From NCBI GenBank assembly GCA_003427395.1, contig BFEA01000236.1, positions 1,498,940 through 1,526,385 of the forward strand: 27,446 nucleotides of DNA, in the 5' to 3' direction. The notes beneath the pieces were generated by a model, which saw only the letters and a program-made list of their open reading frames with translations, ran no database searches and had not been told where the DNA came from. This DNA comes from Chara braunii (Eukaryota; Streptophyta; Charophyceae; Charales; Characeae). A program made the translations under genes and the position numbers. Below, piece after piece: positions 1-9,396 of the stretch (positions are counted from its first letter, which is position 1; every line of letters begins with the position of its first letter).

Positions 1-16
1 CCTTCGGGACATCCGT

Positions 17-48
<32 letters not shown>

Positions 49-96
49 GGCCCCTGTGCAAGGATGACACACATAAATCGAGAAATGGTCCAATTA
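1..96 (+). pseudogene. U6: U6 snRNA-derived retropseudogene (5' end at window edge)
   Basis: The stretch matches the spliceosomal U6 snRNA almost end to end. It has the 5' stem-loop remnant CCTTCGGG, the invariant ACAGAGA box, the AGC of the catalytic triad and the 3' block ending GAGAAATGGTCC. From memory of plant U6 it differs by a few changes, mostly CG to CA or TG, as expected for methylated, decaying DNA. The 3' end has no T-run terminator but continues into an A-rich tail, which suggests reverse transcription of a U6 RNA rather than a working Pol III gene. Sequence upstream is outside the window, so a promoter (USE and TATA) cannot be excluded. Confidence 0.85.
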
Positions 97-150
97 AAAT
101 AAAAATAAAAAAATAAAAAATAAAAAAAAAGAAGAAGAAGAAGATAAAAG
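97..150 (+). repeat. A-rich tail of the U6 retrocopy, grading into (GAA)n
   Basis: AAAAT and AAAAAAT units run directly from the U6 3' end and grade into GAAGAAGAAG. Such A-rich or simple-repeat tails are typical of LINE-mobilised snRNA retrocopies. Confidence 0.6.
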
Positions 151-204
151 CAGAGTGACCAGCGGACCCCCACACCCCCAATTCAATGAGATCCTGGACC
201 CAGT

Positions 205-305
205 TTCAAGAAAGTTCTGCTTCCCCCGGATATAGATTGAACCCATCCGTAGCCATTCCCGAACGTTCTGCTCCCCTCGAATCTAGATCGGAGCCATCTA
301 CAGAC
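205..305. repeat. Degenerate tandem duplication, about 50-bp unit
   Basis: Two imperfect copies of a unit run back to back. They share the core GTTCTGCTxCCC and the pattern xATxTAGATxGxxCCATC, starting near 213 and 263. No coding content is recognised. Confidence 0.45.
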
Positions 306-369
306 GTTACGCCAACCGTAGAGGTGCTCCTGTCAGCTTCAGGGTAGCTGGATGGCAACTGACGTTGGG

Positions 370-493
370 GAAAAAAAAAAAAAAAAAAAAAAAAACGAAG
401 AAACGAAGAAGAAAAACAAGATGTTCCCGCTCACAAAGTGACAAGAAACGAAGAAGAAAATGAAGGGGAAGATGTCCAGGCTCACAAAGTGAC
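370..493. repeat. Poly-A run and duplicated GAA-rich/ACAAAGTGACA unit
   Basis: A run of about 26 A is followed by two copies of a purine-rich segment (GAAACGAAGAAGAAAA), each ending GCTCACAAAGTGACA near 430-443 and 479-493. This is simple-sequence-driven duplication; no gene is seen. Confidence 0.5.
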
Positions 494-771
494 ACCGGCA
501 TGCCAACTAGAGACCCAAGGATGATGATGACACCCCACCCAACTAACTCACCAAAGCAGCGAGCACGATTTAAGCTTGCAGGGATGGCAGCAAAGTTACA
601 AAAGCCCTAAGAAAGTAAGCGGTAAGAGAAGCAAGAGGGCCGTTAAAAACAGAACCGAAAAAGAAGTAAAAAAAAGAAACAACATCGCGGCAAAAGAAGG
701 ACAAGAGTGATACAAATGATTAGGAAAGAAGTTTAAAGAACTAACAAACAAACGAACCGACAAGGGGAACA

Positions 772-790
772 AACACACACACACACACAC

Positions 791-820
<30 letters not shown>
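772..820. repeat. (CA)n microsatellite
   Basis: Nearly pure CA dinucleotides with one CG interruption. Open frames over it are low-complexity artefacts. Confidence 0.95.
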
Positions 821-821
<1 letters not shown>

Positions 822-842
822 ATTTGATAGAAATGAAACAAG

Positions 843-878
843 CAAACAAACAAACAAACAAACAAACAAACAAACAAA
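843..878. repeat. (AAAC)n microsatellite
   Basis: About nine AAAC tetranucleotides, 23 bp after the (CA)n tract. Confidence 0.95.
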
Positions 879-1058
879 AAGACAAAGGAAGGAAGCACAA
901 GTGAAAACCACCTGGGGGAAGGAGCAGTAAACACAAATGGTCATAGTCGTACTGACTCTACTGACGTCAACTGAGAGCTACCATGACTTGGAAGAGTGCC
1001 AATGACACTGAGGGAATGCGCAACTGGAATGTTGCCATTGGGTATGCCCATAGAGAAT

Positions 1059-1213
1059 GACATTTCTCATGTTCTTAAAAAAAAAAAGAAAAAAACGAAA
1101 AGATAAAAACGAAAAGATAAAAACGAAAAGAAACGGGGCCTAGCGGCTCCACATTTCTCATGTTCTGATTTTGCTAACTCACGCAAAAAAGAAAGAAAGA
1201 AAGAAACAGGGCC
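1059..1213. repeat. Short duplicated segment with AAAAACGAAAAGAT and (GAAA)n runs
   Basis: ACATTTCTCATGTTCT occurs twice (about 1060 and 1150). Each copy is followed by an A-rich or GAAA-rich run and then a GGGCCT segment. This looks like a small tandem duplication diversified by simple-repeat growth. Confidence 0.4.
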
Positions 1214-1366
1214 TGCAAAATCTGTGCCCCTCTAGGACGTGTCCATGCAAGCTCACAAGTCGTCACACAAAGCTCCACACAAGAGATACGCAATGAACAA
1301 CACAATATGAAAAACTCCAAATTATTTTCGGACAACAAAGAATGATGAACCACTGTACACGGTGAA

Positions 1367-1395
1367 ATACAGCCACCTACCACCACCCAACAGGT

Positions 1396-1437
<42 letters not shown>

Positions 1438-1492
1438 ACAGCCACCTACCACCACCCAACAGGTAACTATCTAACTCTCTCTCTCTCTCTCC
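1367..1492. repeat. Duplicated 69-bp module with (CT)n
   Basis: The block beginning ATACAGCCACCTACC and ending CAACAGGTAACT occurs at 1367-1399 and again at 1436-1468. Each copy is followed by a (CT)n run. CAGGTAA followed by (CT)n recurs elsewhere in the window next to CAGCTATGG modules. Confidence 0.75.
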
Positions 1493-1527
1493 CCCCAAAT
1501 GCCTTCCGTCTCTCACTGGTATTCGCT

Positions 1528-1620
1528 AAACCGTAACCCTAAACCCTAAACCATAAACCATATAACCTTCACCCTAAACCGTTCAACCCCAAAACCCTTC
1601 AACCCGTATACCCTAGACTC
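1528..1620. repeat. Degenerate telomere-like (CCCTAAA) patch
   Basis: Two adjacent CCCTAAA units near 1537-1550 are followed by a decaying series of AACC, CCCTAAACC and CCCTTCAACC variants. CCCTAAA is the plant-type telomere unit. The patch is short and internal, so it is interstitial telomere-like sequence, not a chromosome end. Confidence 0.55.
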
Positions 1621-1846
1621 CGATAGGTCAATCGCTGCGTTGTGTTAACACTCCATACGGAAAAACTAAAGACCAGAAACAGTTAGAGACAGCGACAATT
1701 CGGAGCTGGGTAGGATCGACCCAGCAAGCCGAGTCAGCGTACCGTGCTGAAGACAATTCCATCCATGTCTGCTGATTTCAACAACGTCAATAACGTTCCT
1801 TATCCCCCGTTTGTTCAGGGAAAGCGTCCCAAGAAAAATGGCAGGA

Positions 1847-1864
1847 GGGGGGGGGGGGGGGGGG
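1847..1864. repeat. Poly-G run
   Basis: Eighteen consecutive G within otherwise mixed sequence. Nothing else is recognisable between about 1621 and 2223. Confidence 0.9.
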
Positions 1865-2223
1865 TAAAGGACCAAGGTCCCAAAGGCGGTTAACGCTCAT
1901 AATCAAAGACTCACCACGAGGGAACCAAGCAAGCCACAATTTCAGAATGTGCTACTTCGAAGAAGCACACCACCATGCAAACATGGGAGACCTGCAACCG
2001 ATACAATCAACAAGAGTCAAGCCTACATACGACCACATACAGCGGCAGTATCACCCCAGGAAGGCATAGCCACTTCCACAGCTTCTTTCATACGAAGACA
2101 ACAAAGAAAGAGCAGCCCACTGTCCGAGGCAGAACAGGAGCCATACAAATATGCCATCCGGGGGCCTATCAGTCTCCAGCCGGCAGTGTGAGGTGGGTGA
2201 CGCCTTTCGGCATTTTCTTACGG

Positions 2224-2575
2224 AAACCGTAAACCACGCTATCAGGGTAGAAACTAGATAAGCGAAAGGAATCGGAATTACCATTATTGCCTATTCGACA
2301 TCTACGTCTCTATCTTGCTGAAGCTCTCCGGCACCATCCCATAACCTTAACAAAATCTTGTCAAATGTGTATACAGTCACCAGAGACCTTAGATGTGTTG
2401 CGAAAACCCACCAAGCTATTAGGATAGACGCCAAATGGGAGAGAGGAATCGAAATCGGGAAATAGCTTTGCCTGTTCGACGTCTAAGGGCCTACCGTGCT
2501 GAGCCTCTCAGGCACGGTGCGATCAGCCTGACAAAACCGTATCGAGTGTTATAATCAGCAGAGGATTCGGACGGG
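2224..2575. repeat. Degenerate tandem duplication, about 180-bp unit
   Basis: Two diverged copies (about 2224-2395 and 2401-2575) can be aligned by eye. Shared blocks are GGAATCGxAAT, GCCTxTTCGACxTCTA, GCTGAxxCTCTCxGGCAC and AACAAAATC/GACAAAACC. No reading frame is shared between the copies. Confidence 0.5.
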
Positions 2576-2615
2576 AAACCTAGCGGTACCTTGCTGCTAG
2601 CTAATCCCTTTCGCA

Positions 2616-2962
2616 CTGCCACACGCCTCTTGTGAACGAAGCAGCCTGTTGAAACCTTCTCCACGAAGCCATTGTGACCACGGCTTTTGCAGCCTATTTC
2701 ATTTTATAACCGCTTGCAAGCTCCTCGCATGTGGTCCCTGCACAGATTTCTGTGCCACACGAAGCCTATTCCAGAACACTCGCAAGTTCCTCGCATCTAG
2801 TCGCTGCGCAGCTTTCACACCACCACGCGTCTCTTGTAAAAGAGGCAGCATGTCGAAACCTTCTACACCAATCCATCGTGACTACTTCTTTTACCGCCTA
2901 TTTAATAACACTCGGAAGCTCCTCACATGTAGACCCTACACAGCTTTCTGACCACACGAAGA
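2616..2962. repeat. Complex tandem repeat, about 140-bp unit with a partial middle copy
   Basis: A full copy at about 2620-2755, a half copy at 2756-2822 and another full copy at 2823-2962 share CACxCGxCTCTTGT, GAAACCTTCT and CGCAAGxTCCTCGCAT-like blocks in the same order. This is old tandem duplication downstream of the minus-strand gene; no known family is recognised. Confidence 0.55.
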
Positions 2963-3504
2963 CTTGGCAATTCATCCGTGCTCGCAGCCGAGCAGTTGCA
3001 GCTTGAATATAGAAAGTCTCCTTACCTGACTGCTTACCCTCTCCTTCCTTGGGCGAACACATATACAAACAAGCCTTTACCGCTGCATGGAGTTTGGGCG
3101 TGCAAAATTTGTGCCCCTCTAGGGCAGAACTTGATCCCCTTGCCTTGCTCACGGACTCCGGAGATGACGGCCAGGTCCACCTCATTCATGACGGAGAAAC
3201 GCCAGAATGGCCCCCGGCTAAAGCACATCCCACGGCAGGTTGCATCTCCTTTATGGCATCTATAAGAAGAGGGGGGATGGTGGGCGAACCATGCCTATCG
3301 AGGACACAACAGAGGATGTCGATTTGGGAAGGAGGACAGATGCAGTGCAAAAGATTTCTATTCAGGACACGGGACAGCTGGGAACGGATTTTTATGGCAT
3401 CTACAATGAGTGTGATGGGCAGCAAACATGCCTACTTAGGGCACAGGCATCAGCAAACATGCTTCTGGCGTTCATGAGAAGACACTTCCATCAGCCTCCG
3501 GCAT
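2963..3504. other. Region 3' of the GHKL-RNase III gene; no gene recognised
   Basis: This is the presumed 3' flank or UTR of the minus-strand gene. It carries a 25-bp block (TGCAAAATTTGTGCCCCTCT, 3100-3124) that recurs with one or two changes near 1214, and a short direct repeat containing CATCAGC and GGCxTTCATGA near 3450-3515. Open frames here lack family resemblance. Confidence 0.4.
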
Positions 3505-6500
3505 TCATGACAAGACAGGTCTATCAGCTTCCGTTGATGGACCAGCATCAACTTCCTCAATTGCGACTCCACTGCCATCGGCGGGCTTGGACAAGAGAGC
3601 AAGAGGGTAAAAGAAATGAAATAAGAGTTTCGTGACACTGGAAGGTCCGTACCAGAGAAAAATAACAGCAACAATTGCCTCGAGAACGTCAGCCATCACC
3701 TTCATGGGAACACCCCATGGGGAGGTTGATTGTCCTGGCCGGGCTTCGTTTCCTGGAGGAAATTCCCGTTCCAAATGCCCCATGATTATGAACTCGTCCA
3801 AGCCGGCAGCGCGAATACACATCGCATTTACACGATTGGATACCATCATCTCCTTCATCTCCGTCAAGACGCCTTCGTGTGCCTGTGGGTGCATGCAGAA
3901 GAGGCGATCGGCCACACACGCATCTAGGATCGAGTCGCCAAAGAATTCAAGCCGTTCATAGCTCGGCATTCGCGTCCCAAAGTACGAAGGATGGAGGAAT
4001 GCTAGCATCAGAGCGCGGTTGAGGGACTCTGCAATCGCATCGTGCGGCGGCAGACCAAGTATAGCCCTCACTCTGAGCTGGGACGTCTGTACCCACCAGT
4101 GAAGTTTCGAGTAATGCTCGTCGGGGAAAAATACTGCCTGCTTGGGATCTCCTTCAATATCACCGATCCTGTCATTCACAACCTTTAACGCCGCGCGCAT
4201 ATTGCGTTTCAACCCCTCCTCATCTGCTGGCATCATGACTACTCTCTCGTCTGAATCGTCAGAAAGAGAAAAAACAGGACCCTTCGAGGCCGGGGCAGCA
4301 CGAGCATGGCGGCTCACCGCAGGTGCGGAGGTCGCACCTTCTTGGGATGTCATATACTCCTCTAAGTTAGCATATCTTCTCCTCCTTGCGGACTCCCCAA
4401 CAACAGGTGCAGAGGCTGCACTCTCTTCTTGAGAAGTCGTGTGCTCCATAATGGCATCGGCTCTGCTCGTGGCGAGCTTGTCTCTCGGCTTGCCTCGCGC
4501 ACCTGTGTGTAGTGCTTTCTTCTCTCCTCTGAACCCTGCAGAGGGTTCTGCATCCCTCTCCATCGGATACGACATCGTGATTCCAGAATGCCGGCCACGG
4601 CGGAGAGCATTTGACTGACTCTGTTCCCCTTCCCTTATTGTTGAAGCTGATGCCCTGGGGTTGAGTTCTCCCTCCATGTCCTCAATTATGGTATCCTGCA
4701 TGGTTTTAGGCTCAGCGGCAGAAGCATCTGAGTAATGAGCTGCAGCCGAATCGCCAGCAGCAGCCAATGGCAATGGAACCGTGAGGGCATCGACGGCCAC
4801 ATCTCCATCCCCCATCATCCCCTCTTCGCCACTTGCATCACCATTCGCTGCACCAGTGTCCTCATCCATTTGTGTTTCTTTCTGATTTATTGTTGGAGAC
4901 ACCTTCGCGTCGCGAATGAATTGACGATCCGCCATTGATAACCGAATGTTGTTTTGCATAAGCAAGTATTCAATGGCCTCCATGGTCAGCAGACGAGCCG
5001 ACAGAAAGTTTCTCAAAAATTCTGTACATTTCTTCACCAACTCTTTGGGATGCGATGGGAGAACCCCGAACGACACAGCCTCCGCCAATTCTGCAGTACG
5101 CCTCAGCGGAGTGATTCCGCCCAACCCTGCAACATGATCGTTAATGGGCTCCAGAGTTCGGTATAAGATGTTCTCGTCTTTGTCCCAATAGGCTGTGCAC
5201 TGCTCCACTGCCTTCACACGAACGTGCGATGGCAACTTTTTGCCCTTTTTCGTGTGCTGGCTCATCAAAATGCGCTCAACCTCCATTTGCTCAACAAGAC
5301 ACTCCCGTGCCTTCACAAGAGGAGAGACGCACGTATGATACGCTTCCCTATCGAAATGATCCGTCACCCCTGGCAGGTACCGAAATCCCAACACTGCAGT
5401 GAAAAGAGGATCTCCAAGCACAGGTTCTGGAGCTCTATGACCTGGTCGAATCTCAACATGAAGATCGCGCGGCAGAGGGAGTGGTAAGCTCCTTCCTTTT
5501 CGGGTCACTTTCATTGTGCTCGCTTCGCTCAACGAACTTGCGCCCATGACCTTGCACAGGTGGAAGAGCTTTTGCAACTGCCGCGGATCGGCAATGTCTG
5601 GAAGCCAGACCAATGGCAGTGTGGGATCATGATCTACAAAGACCTTCTCCAGCAGCAAATCATCAGGGACAAACAACCTGCTTGGTTCTCCCAGCTGAAG
5701 CCTTGAATGTCCAACAGCTCCAGCTGCAGATGATGTCTGCTTAACCTCCCTGCCTCCAGGAACGCCAGCACGACCACCACCACTTTCACCTGCCTTTGCG
5801 GCGGCAAGTGGGAGCATTGCTGTCCTTTGGAACACTGCCCAGACCTTGGACTTCTGAGCCTCGTTAGCATATCGAGCAATCAAGGCCCAGACCTTCCCTG
5901 CGAAGTTGGTGTCCACATAAGCCGCATCCTCCCTTGCTCTGCACGGTGGAGTCCGGTCCAGCCAGATCTGAAGGCAGTGGTCAATCGTCGGCCGCACATG
6001 CACACCTAACCATTTGAACCATTGCTGCAAGTCGCTTGTGTACACGTCCTTCAGTACGGGTAAGCTGTCAGCAAACAAGCCGTCCTCGTCCTCCCACAAG
6101 CACTCCGATGGCTCACACCATCTTGAACTTTCGTTTGCCTGACTGTTTCGTGCGCAATACCAAACAGGAAAGCTTAAGCCCCTGCCAACTGTGAATCCCT
6201 CCTTCCTCAAGAACTTGTAAAGGCGCTGGACGGCTTTAGCGGTAGTCTGAGATGCAGGATACTGAGAGAGCTGCAATAGGTGAGAGTAAACATCTTCCGA
6301 AGTGATGCTTGTTTTTACGCCAATGCGCTGCAGCGTTTCCATCGCTCGTTCCGTCAGTACCAATGCATCGCGAACAATCAATGGCATGGCATCTCCGAGT
6401 ACGTCAGTTATCTCTTTACGAGGAAACCATGCCTCAACAGGTCTCCGGCCGCCGCAGGATGTTGGCACCCAAGAACACTGGTGGATGGCCTGCCAAAAAG

Positions 6501-9396
6501 GAGGAAGGCGATTACTTTTCAACTCCCTCTTGAGATCGCACAAGTCCGGTGCCCCATGCCCATGTCTTCCATATTTAAAGAGCAGCTTTCCGAGCCACTC
6601 AATCAGGATCATCACCTTCTTGGCAGGGAGGCCATCCGGGGAGGAACGGTGAAGGATTTGCAGTTCCGCGTCACCTGATGGTTCGAGACTGAAAACATCC
6701 ACAGCTTTTAAGTGCTTTCTTATGAAATCCTCACGTTTGCTGCGCTGGTCTTGTAACTCCTGAGGATTTTGTCCTGAAACCTGCGGCCCCCCACTTCCAT
6801 GAAATTGGGGGCTCCCTTGCTCTTTCTCGCGACCCTCGAGGGGGGGTGAGTTCCGCAAGTATGCTTCAGACAGCTTGATTACCTTTCCCTCCCAGCTGGT
6901 ATCACCTTCCAGCAGATCTGGCCACTTGCTCATAGATTGAGGCATCAGCACCGGGATGCAATTTATTGATGTGGGAACAAATCTATAACCCTTTCGGCGC
7001 ATCACTCCCCGATGAATGATGCTGCCATTTTCTTGCAGTAGTGGAATCATCGAGAGCCAGGTAATGGCGGTTGGAACAGGCAATGTGTACCGTTCGAGGG
7101 CATTGCGGAAGAAGTCCGCGACCAACAGAACTTTCTCCGGGTCCGCCAGCTGAAGTGAAGCTTGGACGACGTGGAACGCATAGCTCTCCACAGTGAGTCT
7201 CTTCACATTCAAGCACTTTTGCAGCATGCCAACAATGGACAAGCCTGAAGAGGAGTAGCAAATCGTCTTATACACTGGCTTCGAAAACAGCCGCACTGGC
7301 GCTACGGTCTGCAGCTGCTCGATGCACGTGGCCAACCAGTCATCCCGCTCCATAGGTGGCAGATATATAGGTCTTTCATTTGTCGATTCCGACAGTTTTT
7401 CTTCCCCATCCACACGGAGAAGTCTAACCCCGTTCTTCATCATGTCCTCCTTTCCTAAAAACTGGCCATTTGCGAAAACTGCAAGCAGCTCTACGTAGAG
7501 AGCTTCACTGAGGTTTTCACACCAGTCACCAAGTCCCACACAGTCCCAGTAGCACGTTTTGGTCATAGACTGAACTCCCAACTCCACAAGCTGGCCGTAA
7601 TACCTCTGCTGAGCATCTTCATCAACAAGATACATCCTCCACTTCACCCCCCGCTTCCCACTATGTGTGGATGGTGAAGATCCCTGGCCACCCGTTTCCT
7701 TTTTCGTACCGAACCAAAAAGGAATGGGGTGCCCGGAGTTCTTCACTCTCCACAAGAATTTAACAAAGTCGGGATCAGCCATCCTCGCACACTTTGGGCT
7801 ACACCATACCGTCCCCTCCTCTGCCGAATTTGCCTCCGGGCTCTCACCCCTCCCTATCCGCTTGCCACCTCCCAAGTTGGCGGTTCCTTCGTTTTCAAAT
7901 GCAGCCGAGCTTCTAGCCAACGTAATCGAAGGTGGAGACGAGCTGCTGCTGCTTCCGGAGCCCTGCCCGGACGCAGACCGAGACCTCCCTGAAGCTCCTT
8001 CTGCTGCTGCATTCTCTCCTTCTTCAAACAACTTTGACACAGGAATAACTTCCTGCGACCTAAGACAAGCGATCATCTGCTTCCTCACACTTTCCAAATC
8101 TTTGGCGACAGTACGCAGCGGCACAAACCGCAAGACGTCGTATTGCTTCGACGAAAGCGACAAAACGCACGACCTTGCTCTTCTCTGTAAATCCAAGTAC
8201 CCCTGTACAAAGGCTACTGGCATACATTGCAGCAGCCCCACGTTCCACGGTCTATCGAACAGTATCGCCTCCCGCGATGCGACGAGCAAGAAGTCCGCGT
8301 TGATCAGAAAAGGCCAGCCAGTTCTGATCTCTGTAGGCAGGAAAGCAAAGACATCATGTGCATCTTCATCTGTTTCCGCACTTTTGCAAAACGGAAACGC
8401 TACAAAGATTGTCCATTTCGTAATGCCAACCCTCTTCTCCTCGACAATCTGCGCCGGCACATCGAATACAGCTTGGTGTAGCCAATACCGCACAGAAGTT
8501 TCAGTTCCCACTGTTTTCTTTCCCAATTCCACCACGCCGGTTTTCTTGTCAGGCTTCCTGTCAAATGCCATGAAACTTCCGTTAACCAAATCGTATATCA
8601 CTAAGACCTGCAGTTTTCTGAGGAAAAGCAGAGTCTCCGGAGCAATTTCACACAGTTGGCGCTGGACAGATTCCCCTTTCTCTGGCTTAAGCGGTAATAG
8701 GATTGCTGTTCGAAATGCGTCTTGCAAATGGAACTTGCTTAGCTGAGAGACAGTTGCCTTATTCTCATCGAGCCACGTTGGTACGATGTAGCCAATGCCG
8801 GCATCGGAATCCATCGCCTCATCAAAGCTGAACCGATATCCCCCGCTCAAAATGCACGGGCGTTTGCAGACAAGAAATACACTCTTAAATCCTATACCTT
8901 TCTCTCCAATATAGCCAAACTCCTTGTTCTTCTTCGTCGACTTTGAAATTCCACAGAGAGCCTCCACATTCTCACTTTGAAACCCCACCTCATTGTTGTA
9001 GACGGCCAACGTTAGTTGGTGCCTGGAGTTGTCGTTAATCGTGCTTGGATTCTGACGATCGACTTCTGCTGCCACTTCCACCGTTGGATCCCCCTCTCCT
9101 AAGACGAACATCAGAGTTGGCCGTTCGTCGCCCGGGTAGGTATTGTCTTCGGCATTCTGGATCAACTCAAGGATGAAGTGCGTGTCTTTCTGATAAAGTG
9201 TTTCCGAGAGATGGGCGCAAGCACCGTGCAAATCGGTCAGCAGTGAGTCCGCCAGAGTGTCCGATGCTCCCCCTTCCCTTATTTTTGGCACGCCTATCCG
9301 AAACTTAGCTTTTCGAATGAGCTCGATATGTTCCTTTGCATCTGCTGTCCATTGAAAGATGCTCAACTTATTCTCTGACACCCCCGTCCACGCCAT
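3505..9396 (-). CDS. NO VEIN/sacsin-type GHKL ATPase fused to a C-terminal RNase III domain
   Basis: This is an intronless 1963-residue protein. Residues about 45-390 form a GHKL (Bergerat) ATP-binding domain of the NO VEIN/sacsin class. The N-box ELIQNAEDN has its metal-binding Asn at 81, NNEVGF lies near 134-139, the glycine-rich lid GYIGEKGIGFKSVF is at 161-174, and FLPTEIRTGWPFLINADF follows at about 352-369. A Ser/Gly-rich linker spans about 461-530, followed by a long region without a motif I recognise. A charged, Ala/Ser-rich, probably disordered segment spans about 1495-1735 and contains a diverged duplicate of a TSQE...SAP motif. Residues about 1775-1925 are an RNase III domain, with HPSY, the signature ERLEFFGDS, and ADVLEA; Glu1817, Asp1821, Asp1903 and Glu1906 match the catalytic set. 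One RNase III domain would need to dimerise to cut dsRNA. No dsRNA-binding domain, PAZ, helicase, or NO VEIN C-terminal domain is seen. The ATG at 9396 is the first in frame and follows a GAA-rich leader. ATPase and nuclease activity are inferred; a nuclear RNA-silencing or RNA-processing role is a guess. Confidence 0.85.
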   Translation of the reverse strand: MAWTGVSENKLSIFQWTADAKEHIELIRKAKFRIGVPKIREGGASDTLADSLLTDLHGACAHLSETLYQKDTHFILELIQNAEDNTYPGDERPTLMFVLGEGDPTVEVAAEVDRQNPSTINDNSRHQLTLAVYNNEVGFQSENVEALCGISKSTKKNKEFGYIGEKGIGFKSVFLVCKRPCILSGGYRFSFDEAMDSDAGIGYIVPTWLDENKATVSQLSKFHLQDAFRTAILLPLKPEKGESVQRQLCEIAPETLLFLRKLQVLVIYDLVNGSFMAFDRKPDKKTGVVELGKKTVGTETSVRYWLHQAVFDVPAQIVEEKRVGITKWTIFVAFPFCKSAETDEDAHDVFAFLPTEIRTGWPFLINADFLLVASREAILFDRPWNVGLLQCMPVAFVQGYLDLQRRARSCVLSLSSKQYDVLRFVPLRTVAKDLESVRKQMIACLRSQEVIPVSKLFEEGENAAAEGASGRSRSASGQGSGSSSSSSPPSITLARSSAAFENEGTANLGGGKRIGRGESPEANSAEEGTVWCSPKCARMADPDFVKFLWRVKNSGHPIPFWFGTKKETGGQGSSPSTHSGKRGVKWRMYLVDEDAQQRYYGQLVELGVQSMTKTCYWDCVGLGDWCENLSEALYVELLAVFANGQFLGKEDMMKNGVRLLRVDGEEKLSESTNERPIYLPPMERDDWLATCIEQLQTVAPVRLFSKPVYKTICYSSSGLSIVGMLQKCLNVKRLTVESYAFHVVQASLQLADPEKVLLVADFFRNALERYTLPVPTAITWLSMIPLLQENGSIIHRGVMRRKGYRFVPTSINCIPVLMPQSMSKWPDLLEGDTSWEGKVIKLSEAYLRNSPPLEGREKEQGSPQFHGSGGPQVSGQNPQELQDQRSKREDFIRKHLKAVDVFSLEPSGDAELQILHRSSPDGLPAKKVMILIEWLGKLLFKYGRHGHGAPDLCDLKRELKSNRLPPFWQAIHQCSWVPTSCGGRRPVEAWFPRKEITDVLGDAMPLIVRDALVLTERAMETLQRIGVKTSITSEDVYSHLLQLSQYPASQTTAKAVQRLYKFLRKEGFTVGRGLSFPVWYCARNSQANESSRWCEPSECLWEDEDGLFADSLPVLKDVYTSDLQQWFKWLGVHVRPTIDHCLQIWLDRTPPCRAREDAAYVDTNFAGKVWALIARYANEAQKSKVWAVFQRTAMLPLAAAKAGESGGGRAGVPGGREVKQTSSAAGAVGHSRLQLGEPSRLFVPDDLLLEKVFVDHDPTLPLVWLPDIADPRQLQKLFHLCKVMGASSLSEASTMKVTRKGRSLPLPLPRDLHVEIRPGHRAPEPVLGDPLFTAVLGFRYLPGVTDHFDREAYHTCVSPLVKARECLVEQMEVERILMSQHTKKGKKLPSHVRVKAVEQCTAYWDKDENILYRTLEPINDHVAGLGGITPLRRTAELAEAVSFGVLPSHPKELVKKCTEFLRNFLSARLLTMEAIEYLLMQNNIRLSMADRQFIRDAKVSPTINQKETQMDEDTGAANGDASGEEGMMGDGDVAVDALTVPLPLAAAGDSAAAHYSDASAAEPKTMQDTIIEDMEGELNPRASASTIREGEQSQSNALRRGRHSGITMSYPMERDAEPSAGFRGEKKALHTGARGKPRDKLATSRADAIMEHTTSQEESAASAPVVGESARRRRYANLEEYMTSQEGATSAPAVSRHARAAPASKGPVFSLSDDSDERVVMMPADEEGLKRNMRAALKVVNDRIGDIEGDPKQAVFFPDEHYSKLHWWVQTSQLRVRAILGLPPHDAIAESLNRALMLAFLHPSYFGTRMPSYERLEFFGDSILDACVADRLFCMHPQAHEGVLTEMKEMMVSNRVNAMCIRAAGLDEFIIMGHLEREFPPGNEARPGQSTSPWGVPMKVMADVLEAIVAVIFLWYGPSSVTKLLFHFFYPLALLSKPADGSGVAIEEVDAGPSTEADRPVLS

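Noticed and set aside
1140-1185. A fourth U6-like fragment (CACATTTCTCATG...GCTAACTCACGC)
   Set aside because: It shares only ATTTCTC and GCTAA with the U6 complement; the rest does not align, so chance is a better explanation.
1528-1620. A chromosome end (telomere)
   Set aside because: Only two perfect CCCTAAA units are present, followed by degenerate variants, with unique and repeat sequence continuing on both sides.
7667-8746. 359-codon plus-strand open frame
   Set aside because: It lies antisense inside the GHKL-RNase III gene, has no recognisable motif and is explained as a shadow of that conserved frame.
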